This document shows positions 40,488-52,102 of a DNA stretch of 64,000 bases, piece by piece. The DNA comes from Meira nashicola. Its lineage: Eukaryota > Basidiomycota > Exobasidiomycetes > Exobasidiales > Brachybasidiaceae. The translations under genes and the position numbers were made by a program. Below the pieces are notes generated by a model. That model had not been told where the DNA came from and did no database searches. It saw nothing but the letters and a program-made list of their open reading frames with translations. The stretch lies in the NCBI GenBank assembly GCA_001600355.1, contig BCJU01000006.1, positions 245,803 to 309,802 of the forward strand. The letters run 5' to 3'. Each line of letters opens with the position of its first letter. Position 1 is the first letter of the stretch.

Positions 40488-41113
40488 AGTTTGCCTAAAT
40501 AATAAAAAATTTCTTATAGCATATGCTCTAGTCCTTCCCTTCTTTGAACTTTTTATCTTTCGGTTTTGCGTCACTTTATGAAAATGGAAATTTATATTTT
40601 ATGACATTTCTCTACTTCGCTTATATAAGTAGTTCTTACTAAGCAATGAAAGCACTTTTTTTTTTATCTATATGTTTTATATCAGCTGTAATCGATACCG
40701 CTCTCGTGCCTGAGTATTTTTATCATTGTTTGAAAAGGGTTGCATTTCAGCGCACGTTCTCGGCACGATTAAAACGTATTTTTGAATTCCCTTAGCGTAA
40801 AATAGACAATTCCCGCATAAATTAGCATGCGGTCATTATTGTCCCACACTGCGATTTCCCCCTTGATACATACCTAATCAAAACCCCCTTAGCTCCTCCT
40901 CCCAAATCACAAGACGCCGCCGTACCTACCAGGAACAATAAATGGTTCTATCTTTTTACCAAATTTTTTGTCCGCTTTTTTGGAACTACACTGAATTCAT
41001 GCACTTTGTTCCTGTTTATGTCCCCCTTATGTTTTAACATAAATACCGGCGGCTCTTTGCAATTTGCAATTAGTTAAGAACCACCATCATTTCCCTCCCA
41101 CATTTGTCTCATC
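40488..41113. promoter_or_regulatory. Spacer upstream of second GIT1-like permease
   Basis: 626 bp of AT-rich to mixed sequence, with a C-rich patch (about 40856-40925). A CACGTT at about 40752 could be a weak phosphate-regulator type site, but I do not rely on it. No gene is seen. Confidence 0.45.
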
Positions 41114-42706
41114 ATGTCGAGCGCAGATTCGCCTTCCGTTATCGCACAAGAGGAGCGCATACACGATCAAGAATCAATCGAAAAGAAGGATGTATCACCC
41201 AAAAGCGAACATCCTGGCCAATCTGATCAAGTAATCGATGCAGAAACTCCTTCTCCTTCAAAGAAAGGTGGACTTGGTCCAGTTGCACTCATTTTTGCCT
41301 GCGGGGCTGCCTTGTTTTCTGATGGTTACGTTAACGCAAACTCAGGACCGACTGGAGTGATCCTGGCTCAAATTAAACCATATGGACAGGATCCAAATGT
41401 CGATTTTAGCTATTTCAAAAAGCTGTATAGCAGTATGGCATTCGCTGGTACAGTAGTTGGTATGTTGTTGTTCGGTGTTTTGAGTGATCGAATTGGACGC
41501 AAATTTGGAATGATTTTTGCCAGTCTTTGGCTGACACTTTGGAGTGTTTTGATCGCTGGTGCATACGGTGCAGGTGGAAGCGTAAAAGGTTTATTTGCTG
41601 CTCTTGAAGCATACCGTTTCATCATTGGTATCGCAATTGGTGCTGAATACCCTGCTGGAAGTGTCGCCTGTAGTGAAAACACGGAAGCAAAAGATGTCAA
41701 TGGAGGTCGTCAACAAATGTACTTTATCATGGCAACAAACACAATGATCGATTTAGGTTTCGTTGCAGCTAATCTTGTTGCTTTGATCATGTTCCAAATC
41801 TTTGGAAAGAATCATTTAGAATGGGTTTGGAGAATGACTTTAGGTTTAGGTGCTATTCCACCTTTGGTCGTTTTCTTCTTCCGTACAAAAATGTCTGAAA
41901 CAAGTGCTTATAAACGTGGAGCAATCAAGCGAAACGTTCCTTGGTTATTAATCATGCGCAAATATTGGGTTCGATTATTGGCAGTCTGTCTTGCTTGGTT
42001 CATTTATGACTACGTTTCATATCCAGCAGGTTTGTACTCGGGTTATTTCGTTGATAAAATCGTTCCCGATGATACCGATCTTACAAAGGTTTTAGGTTGG
42101 TCGACATTAATCAACGCATTCTACTTGCCAGGCACAATCATTGGTGCTTTCGTTTCTGATCGTCTTGGCCCCAAGAATACAATGATTATCGGCTTAGTAT
42201 GTCAATGCGCAATTGGTTTTGGTCTTGCAGGTGGTTTCGGAAGCTTAAAGAACAATCTTCCAGGTATCGTTATCTTGTACGGTATCTATGTAGCTTTTGG
42301 TGAATTTGGTCCGGGTAACAATTTAGGTTTGTTAGCCAGTAAAGCAGTTGCCCCAAGTGCTGTAAGAGGTACATTCTATGGTATTGCAGCAGCTATTGGA
42401 AAGATTGGTGCATTTACTGGATCATACGTTTATACACAAATTCAACAAGATCTCGCACCAGAAGGAGATTCGAACAATTTATACTATTCAGGTCCTTTCT
42501 ATATCGGTTCAGGTTTAGCAGTCGTTTCTGCTTTAATCACTTTCTTCTTCATTCCAGCTGTTACCAAGGACGGTATGCAAAAGATTGACAGAGAATTCGA
42601 AGAATACTTGGCTGCAAATGGATATGATATGTCAAACATGGGCTTAATAGAAACCCATGAAAAAGAACAAATGGAAGCAGACAATGCAGAGAAAGCTTCT
42701 CATTAA
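41114..42706 (+). CDS. GIT1-like MFS permease, intronless paralog
   Basis: A 530-residue twelve-pass transporter of the phosphate/glycerophosphodiester symporter branch. The acidic, polar N-terminus of about 55 residues is followed by LFSDGYVNAN, the motif DRIGRKFG after TM2, GIAIGAEYPAGSVACSE, and NVPWLLIMRKYWVRLLAVCLAWFIYDYVSYPAGLYSG in the second half. FGEFGPGNNLGLLASK and AVRGTFYGIAAAIGKIGAF complete the pattern. Plasma-membrane uptake of glycerophosphoinositol or a related phosphate compound is inferred from the GIT1 family. It shares its architecture with the 5716 gene but has no introns, keeps the GAEYPAGS motif intact and uses codons that look more biased. Confidence 0.9.
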   Translation: MSSADSPSVIAQEERIHDQESIEKKDVSPKSEHPGQSDQVIDAETPSPSKKGGLGPVALIFACGAALFSDGYVNANSGPTGVILAQIKPYGQDPNVDFSYFKKLYSSMAFAGTVVGMLLFGVLSDRIGRKFGMIFASLWLTLWSVLIAGAYGAGGSVKGLFAALEAYRFIIGIAIGAEYPAGSVACSENTEAKDVNGGRQQMYFIMATNTMIDLGFVAANLVALIMFQIFGKNHLEWVWRMTLGLGAIPPLVVFFFRTKMSETSAYKRGAIKRNVPWLLIMRKYWVRLLAVCLAWFIYDYVSYPAGLYSGYFVDKIVPDDTDLTKVLGWSTLINAFYLPGTIIGAFVSDRLGPKNTMIIGLVCQCAIGFGLAGGFGSLKNNLPGIVILYGIYVAFGEFGPGNNLGLLASKAVAPSAVRGTFYGIAAAIGKIGAFTGSYVYTQIQQDLAPEGDSNNLYYSGPFYIGSGLAVVSALITFFFIPAVTKDGMQKIDREFEEYLAANGYDMSNMGLIETHEKEQMEADNAEKASH

Positions 42707-43517
42707 ATAGGCTACATTGGTTGTACGAATTTTACGTAATGAAATGACTATACACTTACACACACTGTGAGACTTTCTCTTAATCTCGATAAGATCATTA
42801 TTGCTCCCGTAAACTCCAAAAGAGGACACTGGGTAACGATAAAAGGCTGTCAGATGTGTCACCTCGGCTCTAATTGTGTTTCTAGAAACAATTCTTCTAA
42901 TTTGTCTACTGCCTGTCTTTTTCGCTTCCCGTCTCCCAGCCATTCGACCAAGAAAGGTTAGCTTGATACTAGGATCTAGACAAACATTAAGTTGGCTTGA
43001 CGTAAATTGGTTCATTTCGTATTCCGGGACCGATCAATTTTTATGCTTGAAGTTGATTTTAGCGTGAATTATCTTATTTTCCTTTGCACTCCTACGTTTT
43101 TGGTTAACATTCCAGGTCCCGTCCCCGTATTGACTAGCGTACCAAGAATAAACTAGCGTATACTTAAGCTGTAGTATACCTAATTCAAAACATCTGCCAA
43201 GGATATAGATTTGATGGTGCTATAATGCATTTGTTATATATGAATCAATCGGATATCGGGACCATATTGTATACTTACGAAAAGAGTATTTACCCACAAG
43301 AAAGAGACTGTTTATCAGGTTCTAGGCTCTTATTTCTAGCCATACTGATTGAATGGTGGTGTATCAGGGTTTTCTTCCGAGCTCGGATGTAGAGATGATT
43401 ATAATATGTAAACATCACTTTTTTGTTATTTACTGCCAGGGAATAACTATATATATGCTTAAAAAATTCATTTTCAAGAATCTTTTCTCGTATTTATCCC
43501 CTTTCCCTTTTCTCAAT
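42707..43517. other. Spacer, no gene seen
   Basis: 811 bp between the permease and the next secreted protein. Overlapping short open frames on both strands (42644-43067) have no family features. The open frame from 43353 enters the next gene but starts well before its ATG. Confidence 0.45.
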
Positions 43518-44758
43518 ATGTTTGTTCAATTCTACCTTACCCTCCCCTTTCTCTTCCTTGCTAGCGTTAATGCTATCCCTACCAAATGTCCTTCCAATCA
43601 AGTCTGGGATGGTACAAGATGCCTGACAAAATCTTGTTCAAAGGTGATTGCATCGATATCAAGTGCAAATCAACAAGCATCAGCAACAGCATTTTGTTCT
43701 TCTTACCTTTCCATTCCCTTAGCGACACAAACTTTAAAAGGTACAACAACGTTAACCGATACAATCACCACTACTTTCACATCTGGAATCGTGACAACAA
43801 CTATTGCTACCAGTACAATTGGCGCAATTACAACGTCAACTTTAACTTCCACTAGTACCGTCACTGAAAGTCCAACGACCACTACTACTACTACCACTAC
43901 GACCACTACAACACAAACACCACAATGCACTGCTCCCGCTCTTGCACCTGTATCTAAACGAAGCGATTCTTCTAAACATCCGCATCCACATCCTAATATT
44001 CATCCAAAACCAAGTAGTATACCCAAATCAGCTTGTTCATGTTTATCTATTGCGCCTTCGACAACTACTGTAACCGTTGGCGCCACATCTACTTCAACTT
44101 CAACTGCTTCCGTCACTGTGAGTTCAAATTCAGTCTATTTTATGACTATAAACATTCTTATATCTTTTCCTTCCCTCAATTTCAGATTCTATCAACAATA
44201 ACTGCTACAGCTATAGAAACAAGTCTCAGCACCGCTCTTGAAACGGAGACTGTTACAACTACTACAACACTTTCAGAAGTGACAGTAACAAGTACTGCTA
44301 CTGCAACTGCCACTACTACTGCTGCCTTTAATAATTTTAAGATTTATATTAGTGGAAATGGCTCAGACGGAAAGTATATTACAGATCAAAAGCGGAACGC
44401 TCCATCAGATTCAGCAAATTTAGGAGCAGCCAATACGAATGATGTTGCTGAAGGTGATACTTTTTCACTTGATGATACTGGAAATCTTATACTTGTTAGC
44501 GGTCAAACTGTTCCTGCTGGATTTATTGCTGTTCAAGGTCAAGTTCCTGGCACAGAAGATGTAACACTTACTACTCCCGGTACACCAGACACTTTCAAAG
44601 TTACTTGTGTGCCAAGTGTTTCATCATCAGGTATTTGTCCTTTAACCTGTACTGGAGGTCAAACTGGCTCAAGTGCTTCATGGATCGATGGTCCCTTCTG
44701 GTGGGAGATCAGCGACAACAGATACAACTACTTTACACCGTATGTTGTCTCTGTCTGA
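43518..44758 (+). CDS. Secreted Thr/Ser-rich wall-type protein, 2 exons
   Basis: Exons are 43518-44117 and 44186-44758, with a 68-nt GTGAGT...CAG intron in phase 0; the product is 390 residues. The signal peptide (about 1-19) ends VNA. A short Cys domain (CPSNQVWDGTRCLTKSC) precedes long Thr/Ser repeats including a run of 13 Thr, which would be heavily O-mannosylated. A Lys147-Arg148 Kex2-type site (PVSKR) is followed by a His/Pro segment and a second Thr-rich part. The C-terminal 130 residues form a compact, Gly/Asp-rich domain ending with a Cys pair and WIDGPFWWE. I do not recognise that domain. A structural or adhesive cell-wall role is likely. The ATG at 43518 was chosen because it alone gives a clean signal peptide. 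Confidence 0.75.
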
Positions 44759-44967
44759 TACAATTTATGGTTATGACGTGCATTGCAAACAATTTTCGAT
44801 TTCACGCATTCTACAGGCACCATTACTTTATTGAGTCTTGGAAATTTCATTTAGTATCGCTTTGATCTAAAACTTTTGTCTATCTCTAATTTATTGCGTA
44901 CATTGTAAGAAAGATAAAATATCAACTATCATTGAATGTATAAGATCAGTTTTATATTGAAAAGAGA

Positions 44968-46353
44968 TCAAACCATGGAGCCTCTTGAAACTACAGGTGA
45001 AAGGTTTTCGCTAGTTTCAACGTGGTAAATGTCTCCAAAAACTTGCTTTTCAGATTCTGTCAACCAACCTTGTGAGGTTATGATGCTGAAGTATCGGTGA
45101 ATATAGCATTCGGAAACATAAAGTCGTCCAACGTATTTGAATCCTTCTGCCATGAACGTCGTTGGTCTCTTTGATATACCACGCTCAATTTCTAATTCAG
45201 ATGGCTCCAAGTACTCGAAGAAGCCTTCAGTACTTGTTGGTATCTGTTGATTTTGCTGTTGATTTTGCTGTTGATCTCGCCCTTCTCCTTGCTGATTACT
45301 ATTGGTTTTATTTCTCATCTTTCTTCTTAGCTTTTCAAGATACGTACGTACTTTCTCCAGGAGGAACAGTTCCCCTTCATTAGGAACAGGTAAAAGAGTA
45401 TTATCTCCTGGTCTTCTATTTAATTCTTGTTCTCGCTGTAACTATTCCTCTTTTTTGGCCCAACGTTCGAGAAGGTGTAGACCAAGGCTGACTTCGTTAT
45501 TTTCCTCATTATTTTCTGCTGTTTGATTCGTATTTTCTTCGATCCAATTTTCTTGTGAATCAAAGCCCCATTTTTCGGGTAAAGGAACGCTGATACCAGA
45601 AAAAGTGTCACGTTTAATCATCAATCTTCTATCTTCATGAGTATTCACCTCAGCTTGATTAAAGTAGAGTACGTTTGCTTGTTCCACTTCCTGGCTCATT
45701 GTTGTTATGTAAAATGGTTGCCAGGCAACAAAGCTTGTTTTATACATGGATGTGGATTTTTCATTTCCTGGTCTTGTTCGAGATTTTTTCAAAGTCACTA
45801 TTCGGTAGTGATGGTTCTCATTTATCGCTGCCTTTTTTATAGAAGCAATTCGAACGTAGGCAGATGGATTTTTCTTATTTGCATTCCTATAAGGCACAAA
45901 CTCGCAAACTAGCAGAGTGTCTGAATCTGATTTGTTTCGATTTATCTCTTCCAGGAGATGCTTTGTCTTTTGTGTGATTTTTTCCGCGATCTTTTTCTCT
46001 TTATTCAAAATTGAAGTGATGATATTTACCGTCTCTTCTCTGAGATACCAAGTATAATGAAGTGTCTTTGCAATTTTTTTTACTGTGTCAGAATTCCAAC
46101 GTAATGGCTTTTCTCCTAGATACTTGATTCTATGAAGTGCATTATTCCCACTAACAAGTAAAATTTGTGGAACGACAGTAGCAATCTTATTACCATTGGT
46201 GAGTCGCACGAAAGAAGCAAAAGCAGGAGGAAGCGTGGTGTCCTGCTCAATTGTTTGCAAGAGGACGCCATTCTTACTGCCGGCGCGAATCAAAGCTAAT
46301 TGGGCTGAAATTCCACTTCTAGCACTTTTGTCTTGTACGTTATTCACCACCAT
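44968..46353 (-). pseudogene. Hypothetical gene interrupted by in-frame TAG
   Basis: From the ATG at 46353 the frame is open for 303 codons, then meets a TAG at 45442-45444, and the same frame continues open for another 157 codons to a TGA at 44968. The join is at the residues EE-stop-LQREQELNRR, a charged helix that reads naturally if the stop were a Gln codon (CAG to TAG is one C-to-T change). No canonical intron covers the stop. The product has no signal peptide; a charged, coiled-coil-like segment lies near 125-145 and a Gln-rich stretch near 365-380. I do not recognise the family. Explanations are a decayed gene, a sequencing error, or stop readthrough. Confidence 0.6.
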
Positions 46354-47045
46354 CAGGGCGTAGAAATTCCATTTTTTGCTAAAATGCTCGTTATGCGTAG
46401 GAACGGTATGGCAAAGATTGACTGTACTTTAGCTTATCTAAAGTCGTAAAGCAAGAGATTTCTCCACTGAACAATTTAGCGACTTAAAAATACTATAGAT
46501 TTGATGACATAAGCTTACTATGTAATCCAACTTTTATTATGGGTTAAATCAGCAGTACGAATCTAGTTGGTGAATGATTTGCCCTTAACAGGTTTTAGTG
46601 GACGCTTGTAATGAAAAGTGGATTTCATACGATATCTTATATCTAAACAATTCATTCTTTAGTCGCACGTGTGCATGTGTCCTCTTTCCATCAAGCTCAA
46701 CTTCTCTTCGCAATGTGGGGCAGCGATTTTGTCAAGAATATATTGTTATGCATCGGGGCTATCCTGTTGGGGAAATTGCCGTAATAAACCGAGCTTTCGA
46801 GAAAGGGAATTTAACCCCTTTTTTTCGTGCGAAAGCAACAAAAGCCACAAACTTTATTCCCGCATACATATGAACGCGTTAAAGCAGGCTTGGCAAATCT
46901 CTCTATGCATGGAATTCTAGACTCTGACCGTTCTATAATAATGGGTATACATATATCAGAAATGACCATTTATGAGAAAAGCTTTATAAGCAAAGCATTG
47001 ACTATATCAATTTTTGTGCAATGACAACATTACAGCAATTTTAAT
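46354..47045. other. Spacer, no gene seen
   Basis: 692 bp between the interrupted minus-strand gene and the next secreted-protein gene, so a divergent upstream region. Open frames 46598-46920 overlap in two frames and have no protein-like features. Confidence 0.45.
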
Positions 47046-48128
47046 ATGAAGTTGGTAAATCTTTATAGTGTAGTGCTTGCTGCTTTTATACTCAAAGCGA
47101 GTGCTGTACCAACATCTAGTACAAAAGGTTTAGGTCAAAGCAATCGTCCTTTAAATGCCAAATGTAGCGCAAGTACACAATGTTTAACCGGTTATTGTGG
47201 TTATTCAAAATGCTCAAAGAAAGCGAAGATCGGTAAATATTGCTATAAGGATGCAGGTTGTCAAGAGGGAGCTCAATGCAGCAAGAATAAATGTATCTCA
47301 AAAACCAACTCTGCTCTAGGCCTTGGGAAATCATGCACAAGTAGTACTCAATGTGCTTCTGGTTTATGTGAAAACAGTAAATGTGCAAATAGGCATGCAA
47401 ACGGAGAAGCTTGCTATAAGAACAATGCTTGCATTTCTGGATTCTGTAAAAATTTGAAAAAGTGTGCTTCTACTGTAAGTTCTACTTTATCATCTACAAG
47501 TACTACTCCTACTCCAACCGCAATCAATCCACCAACCTTGAAAGATACAACTTGGACAGATTTATCTGCATATAAAGTCACAGGAACCGGAACTTTAACA
47601 ACTCTTCGTGATCCTTCTCTTTGTAATGGTGAAGCAAGTTGTGGTAAAGTAGTCATTCCAGAAGGTGGCAGCATTTCTATCACTCAACAACTTGTTAGCC
47701 CTTTGGCAAAGCGTGATAATCAAGGAACTCCGCATTTTGTCACAACGGTACCATCATATGTTACCGCATTTTCACCTCAACCACCTGATGATGATTATTC
47801 TTATTCTGGACCATATTGTGATCTTTTGTACACTACAAACGGTGTTGCAGAAGCTCATAATCGTGCAAGTCGCGTAAGTCAGTATGGTTGGGATACAACC
47901 AGTGGAGGAGCAAGTTGGGATAATACGCTCACATCTATGGGAGTAGATGTAGTCTGTACTCCAGATGCTTCAATCACAATCTTGTTCGGAAAGATGTCAT
48001 TTATTGATATTAGGGCTTATTATTCTTCAGTCAGTGCAGGAGATACACCCACTATTACACATGACTCTAATCCAACAGCAACTGTTACAGTGTCCCAATC
48101 GGAAGGCACAACTACTGTAAACGCGTAA
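47046..48128 (+). CDS. Secreted protein with tandem Dickkopf-like Cys repeats
   Basis: A 360-residue intronless protein. The signal peptide (about 1-20) ends ASA. Two eight-Cys units follow at about 39-83 and 97-140. Their spacings are nearly the same: C-x5-C-x4-C-x4-C-x9-C-x5-C, then x5-C-x4-C in the first and x4-C-x5-C in the second. They resemble Dickkopf-type Cys modules seen in many secreted fungal proteins. A Ser/Thr/Pro linker leads to a second domain (about 165-340) with a Lys222-Arg223 Kex2-type site (PLAKR) and several Cys. The last 40 residues are Thr/Ser-rich. It is likely extracellular, wall-associated or effector-like. No function is known. Confidence 0.75.
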   Translation: MKLVNLYSVVLAAFILKASAVPTSSTKGLGQSNRPLNAKCSASTQCLTGYCGYSKCSKKAKIGKYCYKDAGCQEGAQCSKNKCISKTNSALGLGKSCTSSTQCASGLCENSKCANRHANGEACYKNNACISGFCKNLKKCASTVSSTLSSTSTTPTPTAINPPTLKDTTWTDLSAYKVTGTGTLTTLRDPSLCNGEASCGKVVIPEGGSISITQQLVSPLAKRDNQGTPHFVTTVPSYVTAFSPQPPDDDYSYSGPYCDLLYTTNGVAEAHNRASRVSQYGWDTTSGGASWDNTLTSMGVDVVCTPDASITILFGKMSFIDIRAYYSSVSAGDTPTITHDSNPTATVTVSQSEGTTTVNA

Positions 48129-48329
48129 TTGCAATTATGTATTGATAAAAATGATCTTAGAGGGCTGAATACAAAGGAATGAGGTGGACTAAAGAGAAAC
48201 GTAAGCTCTATGTCCAAAGACTTATTGGTTCTAAATCAGGAGTGAAAAGAATTTATTGGTGAAAGCAGATAGATTATGAGGAAGATCGGGTTAAATGGGG
48301 CAAAAAAAAAGTGAACGTTTAATAAAGAT

Positions 48330-49100
48330 CTAGTTGGAGAACAATTTGCTTGCATCTGGTTTTGTAGAACCAGAATTTGTCGATTCTAAGTTTGTCAAAC
48401 CTGGGGCAGAGGCAAAGTTGACAGATTTGCCTGCTTTTACGTCTTTAACAATCTTGGCTTCGTTAGTAGTTTGCCTTTTACTGACTAAAGAATCAGTTGC
48501 AGCGATTGAAACATCATTCAACGTTAAACGAGAATAATGTAAGTCAGAAGTTTGATTATTAACAACCACTTGACCGAGATCCAAACCACCTTTTTCTTGA
48601 CCCTGCCAGAAAAGTGCATGTTTTGAGTCAAACCCAGTACGAGTTGGATTTAATGGACTTCCTTGGAAGAAAATATCTACATTAGCATCTCCACCATTGG
48701 GACGGAAATAATTAGCATAAACCAATTGACGATTAATCTTATCTTTATCCTTTGCATCGAAATCACATGCTTGATGATTGATAATTGCACCATTAACATC
48801 TCCAAGTACAGCAGTTGCACATTTACTTGGATCGACGCCATCAGCTACTAAAAGACCAAATTCATCTGGTGAACGATAATAATTATCGAACTTGCATTCC
48901 CAAAATGCGAAACTGACTGCTTTATAATCACTTTTACCTACTTGACCAAGTGCACCTTGTTTGCTACCTGTTCCAACTTGATCATTACCAATTACAAGAT
49001 TACCTGTATATTTTTTTCGGCAATCACTTTGAGCAGCTTTGACGTTGTGAGCAGCAGTTGCTAAAACGAGAGTGAGAATGAGTGAAAAACTGGACTTCAT
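48330..49100 (-). CDS. Secreted hypothetical protein with Kex2-type site
   Basis: A 256-residue intronless protein. The signal peptide ends near VKA (about 22). The mature part (CRKKYTGNLVIGND onward) looks beta-rich, with four or five Cys, a FWECKFDNYY motif and several Gly/Asp turns. This could be a lectin-like or cupin-like beta fold, but no family was recognised. Lys208-Arg209 (SLVSKR) would release a C-terminal tail of about 47 residues rich in Ser, Asn and Lys. It is convergent with the tandem-Cys gene. Confidence 0.65.
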   Translation of the reverse strand: MKSSFSLILTLVLATAAHNVKAAQSDCRKKYTGNLVIGNDQVGTGSKQGALGQVGKSDYKAVSFAFWECKFDNYYRSPDEFGLLVADGVDPSKCATAVLGDVNGAIINHQACDFDAKDKDKINRQLVYANYFRPNGGDANVDIFFQGSPLNPTRTGFDSKHALFWQGQEKGGLDLGQVVVNNQTSDLHYSRLTLNDVSIAATDSLVSKRQTTNEAKIVKDVKAGKSVNFASAPGLTNLESTNSGSTKPDASKLFSN

Positions 49101-49725
49101 TGTGAGTTAATAAAAAAGAAAGAGATGTTGGGTGAATGAAATCATGAATATTAATAAATTCAACTGTTTTTATAGGTTTGACCAAAAATAATAAATGCTT
49201 AATATTAAACAAAATTTGCAACAAACACTCTCATTCCCAAAGGCTCAGGATTACTATGAAGGCGTAATAGGAGATATTTCCGTAACTGATTAAGGAGCTT
49301 CATTATGACATAGGAATGCAATTATAATAAGTTATATTAACCCCTAATCATGATAAAAACTTTTTAGCGCACTCAAAAGGATATACCGTAAAACAAACGG
49401 AGTAGTATCGCCGTATCTCTTTTATCGAAGGCATATGTTTTCGCTATATTTGACGTGATTGCTAGGCAGGGGAACGTGTTCGGCGTAGATATTTACGATC
49501 CTTTACTAATAATGTTTCAGGCGCTACGTAAATATCAAGTCTGACCCTAACTGAACTCTCGCAATTGTTCTACAATTCAAGTTTATCTTCCGTATATAGC
49601 ATCAATTTAAGATTATTTTAAAAGTGAGATTGACAATGCAAACATGATATCTACCAAATATTATTCTCAGGTAAGAAAGGAATAAGAATCTACTGAAATT
49701 TTGAAGGGATTTTTACTTAATAAAC
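49101..49725. other. Spacer, no gene seen
   Basis: 625 bp of AT-rich sequence between two minus-strand secreted-protein genes. It includes the upstream region of the 48330 gene. No gene or RNA is recognised. Confidence 0.5.
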
Positions 49726-50442
49726 CTAGGCGGTCAAAGTATCTGTAGGCGTAGAAGTAGTCGTAGACGAAGACGAAGAAGTAGATGTGGCAGTAAGGGA
49801 AGAAGTTGTTGACTTGCATTTCTTGCAGTTCGAGCTAGCACATTTATTTAAACAAGCACATGCTTTCAGACCAGCCTTTGTCTCACAAAGATCGAGATCT
49901 GCTGAACATTGGTCAACACATTTTTCACATGTGCCATAATCGCTTTTTTCACCACCGCAAAAAGGATCACAATTATCCATACATGCTGTATATTTCGGCC
50001 AGCATGTGTTATTTTGACTGGTTTGATACGCATCAATACATTTTGAAAGACATGGATAACACTTGTTGTATTCATTGTTCGTGCCACAATTGCCCATACA
50101 AGCAGGGTAGGAACATGTTTGACCATTTTGGCCGTAGTAAAAATTAGTTTTTGAACTATCAATCGAGAAGAGACACTGATCGTTAATTGCAGTAGTCGTA
50201 CTTGTGATAGATGAAGTGGATTTTTTGGTAGTTGTTGATGCTTTCGTTGTGGTTGTCTTTGAAGATGTTGATTTTATGGTAGAAGTTTTAGAAGTTGTTT
50301 TCGTAGGGCTGCTAGTAGAAGTGACTGTTGAGATTGCAGAAGAAGAGGAAGTAGGATCATCTCTTCTACCCATCATAACTTCAGCGTGAACGCACGTCAC
50401 TGTGAATGAGCCTAAAATGAGCCATAAACAATCAATTTTCAT
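49726..50442 (-). CDS. Secreted Cys-rich protein with Ser/Thr linkers
   Basis: A 238-residue intronless protein. The signal peptide (about 1-20) ends VHA, followed by GRRDD, an Arg-Arg processing-type site. A Ser/Thr/Lys repeat region (about 30-88) leads to a Cys-dense core (about 90-212) with roughly 22 Cys. The core contains YTACMDNCDPFCGG, then CxxC pairs and ACACLNKCASSNCKKC. The C-terminus is again Ser/Thr-rich. The core resembles the last exon of the interrupted gene at 52103. It is probably secreted and O-mannosylated; no function is known. Confidence 0.7.
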   Translation of the reverse strand: MKIDCLWLILGSFTVTCVHAEVMMGRRDDPTSSSSAISTVTSTSSPTKTTSKTSTIKSTSSKTTTTKASTTTKKSTSSITSTTTAINDQCLFSIDSSKTNFYYGQNGQTCSYPACMGNCGTNNEYNKCYPCLSKCIDAYQTSQNNTCWPKYTACMDNCDPFCGGEKSDYGTCEKCVDQCSADLDLCETKAGLKACACLNKCASSNCKKCKSTTSSLTATSTSSSSSTTTSTPTDTLTA

Positions 50443-52102
50443 CTTATAAAGAATAAGGATCTTTATTGATATACTTATGTTATAAAATAGATTAATACAT
50501 CGTTATTTTATACCTTTCAAAGTTTAATTTTAAAAAAATACATAAAGATATTTGAGGAAAATAATTCATGATATAGAAAGCCGTGCGTTTCTACTGGCGC
50601 TTTTGTCTTACAATAACACGTTGAGGCTTGCATGTCTTCTAACAATTCCTGACTAGAGTCGGTAGCGGAGTTTATATGTCGTCTAACACGAATTTCTAAG
50701 CGTCCTATCAAAAGCGGAGACAGTTCAGAAAGATCACTCTATATTCACCGGTATCTCTACATAAAAGGTAAAAAGTGCGAATGACATAAATTCTGCCAGG
50801 AGCATAGTGATCGTAAAGTGACGGTAGAATAATCGTGGGATTAAGACTGCCGATGTATTCGATAAATATGATATAAGGTGAAAAGGGCTGTGAATCTCAC
50901 TATGTGGCTATAGGCGAACCCGTTAAATCTATCAATAAACATGTTCTGCATTAATCACCAATTGCCCCTACAATCGGGCGTATAAAAAAGTAAAAAAATT
51001 CTGAGAAACACTCGTGCTCTACCTTCTCTCCTCTCTTCGTGCTTTATAATTTGTGCGTTTAGACCGTGCGCGGAATACATAGTGGCTGGCTGAAGGTAAA
51101 ATTGTCCTGGTTAAGTCATAGTTTTATAGGCATAAAATACTTGAATATATCTTATTCTTATATATCACGTATTGATTTAGTAGTTTAGCCAAATATTGTA
51201 CGTCTGATGAGGTTATCTTTTGTTTTAAAATCATAAAAAAACCACTCAATGCTTTATAGTGCAGAGGAGAAGAAAAGTAGATCGATTATATATCCTGAAT
51301 GTTGTTTATCTGTCTTTTATTGTTGACCTTATCCGCCCCTCCCTGCATTGATTTAGCCTATGGTCCCGAGCGTGAGAAAAACAAAAAGGAAATTCAAAAG
51401 TCTTGGCGCATCATAGCGGGACCTTTACAACGTTTTTTAAGTTTATAGAATACTCTATATAATAATATATAAATATTTTAGAAGTTTATATATAAGACTT
51501 ATACTATATAATATTAATAGAATACGTTATAATATATATAATATAATTAAAATATAAAATAATAGGATATACTAGATCATAATTTAAAAGCTTATAACTT
51601 ATAAGCACGTTTCTATTCAACAATTTTAACGCGTTTTTCTTATATACCGCCGCTTAAAGGATAGGAATAAAAAATTATTTACGGATTTTAGAATACAACG
51701 TTATTATCTTACCCTACGCCTTATAATAACACTATCGGTCGGTTAGGATATATATCAGAAATACTGGGTTTATATACCTGTATATACCTTAATTATAGCT
51801 AAGCCTAGACGTATGACGCCACCTGGCACTATAGAGATAGCTAGCTAATGTATATAGGTATCGTTTATACGAGCAGGAGATTTAATTACATTAAAACGTC
51901 ATCTAACGATCAGACGACTCGAATTCTGAATCGATTTTCACACAGGGTTACTACCGCCTTATACTCGTTGCCCTGATAGCGGCATACAGAAGTAATTGCT
52001 CTAATATTCTAAGCGGTAGACGACATGATAAGTGTACATATATATAGTAGGTAATATTTTCAGAATTCGTCCCTACTGATAGTAACTATACGGAATTATA
52101 CA
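50443..52102. other. ORF-poor spacer with strongly AT-rich tract
   Basis: 1.66 kb without a gene. From about 51420 to 52100 the sequence becomes strongly AT-rich, with many TATA, TTATA and ATTATA words and very few CpG. It resembles a mutated, decayed repeat, though no inverted repeats or transposase remnant could be identified. The tract ends directly at the interrupted phospholipase-like gene. Confidence 0.5.

Noticed and set aside
43703..43930. Minus-strand open frame with a long Val run
   Set aside because: It is the reverse strand of the Thr-rich repeats of the 43518 gene.
46598..46920. Two overlapping plus-strand open frames
   Set aside because: Overlap in different frames, no signal peptide or domain, no splice support.
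51420..52100. Possible replication origin or centromere in the AT-rich tract
   Set aside because: Only base composition supports it; a decayed repeat is a simpler reading.
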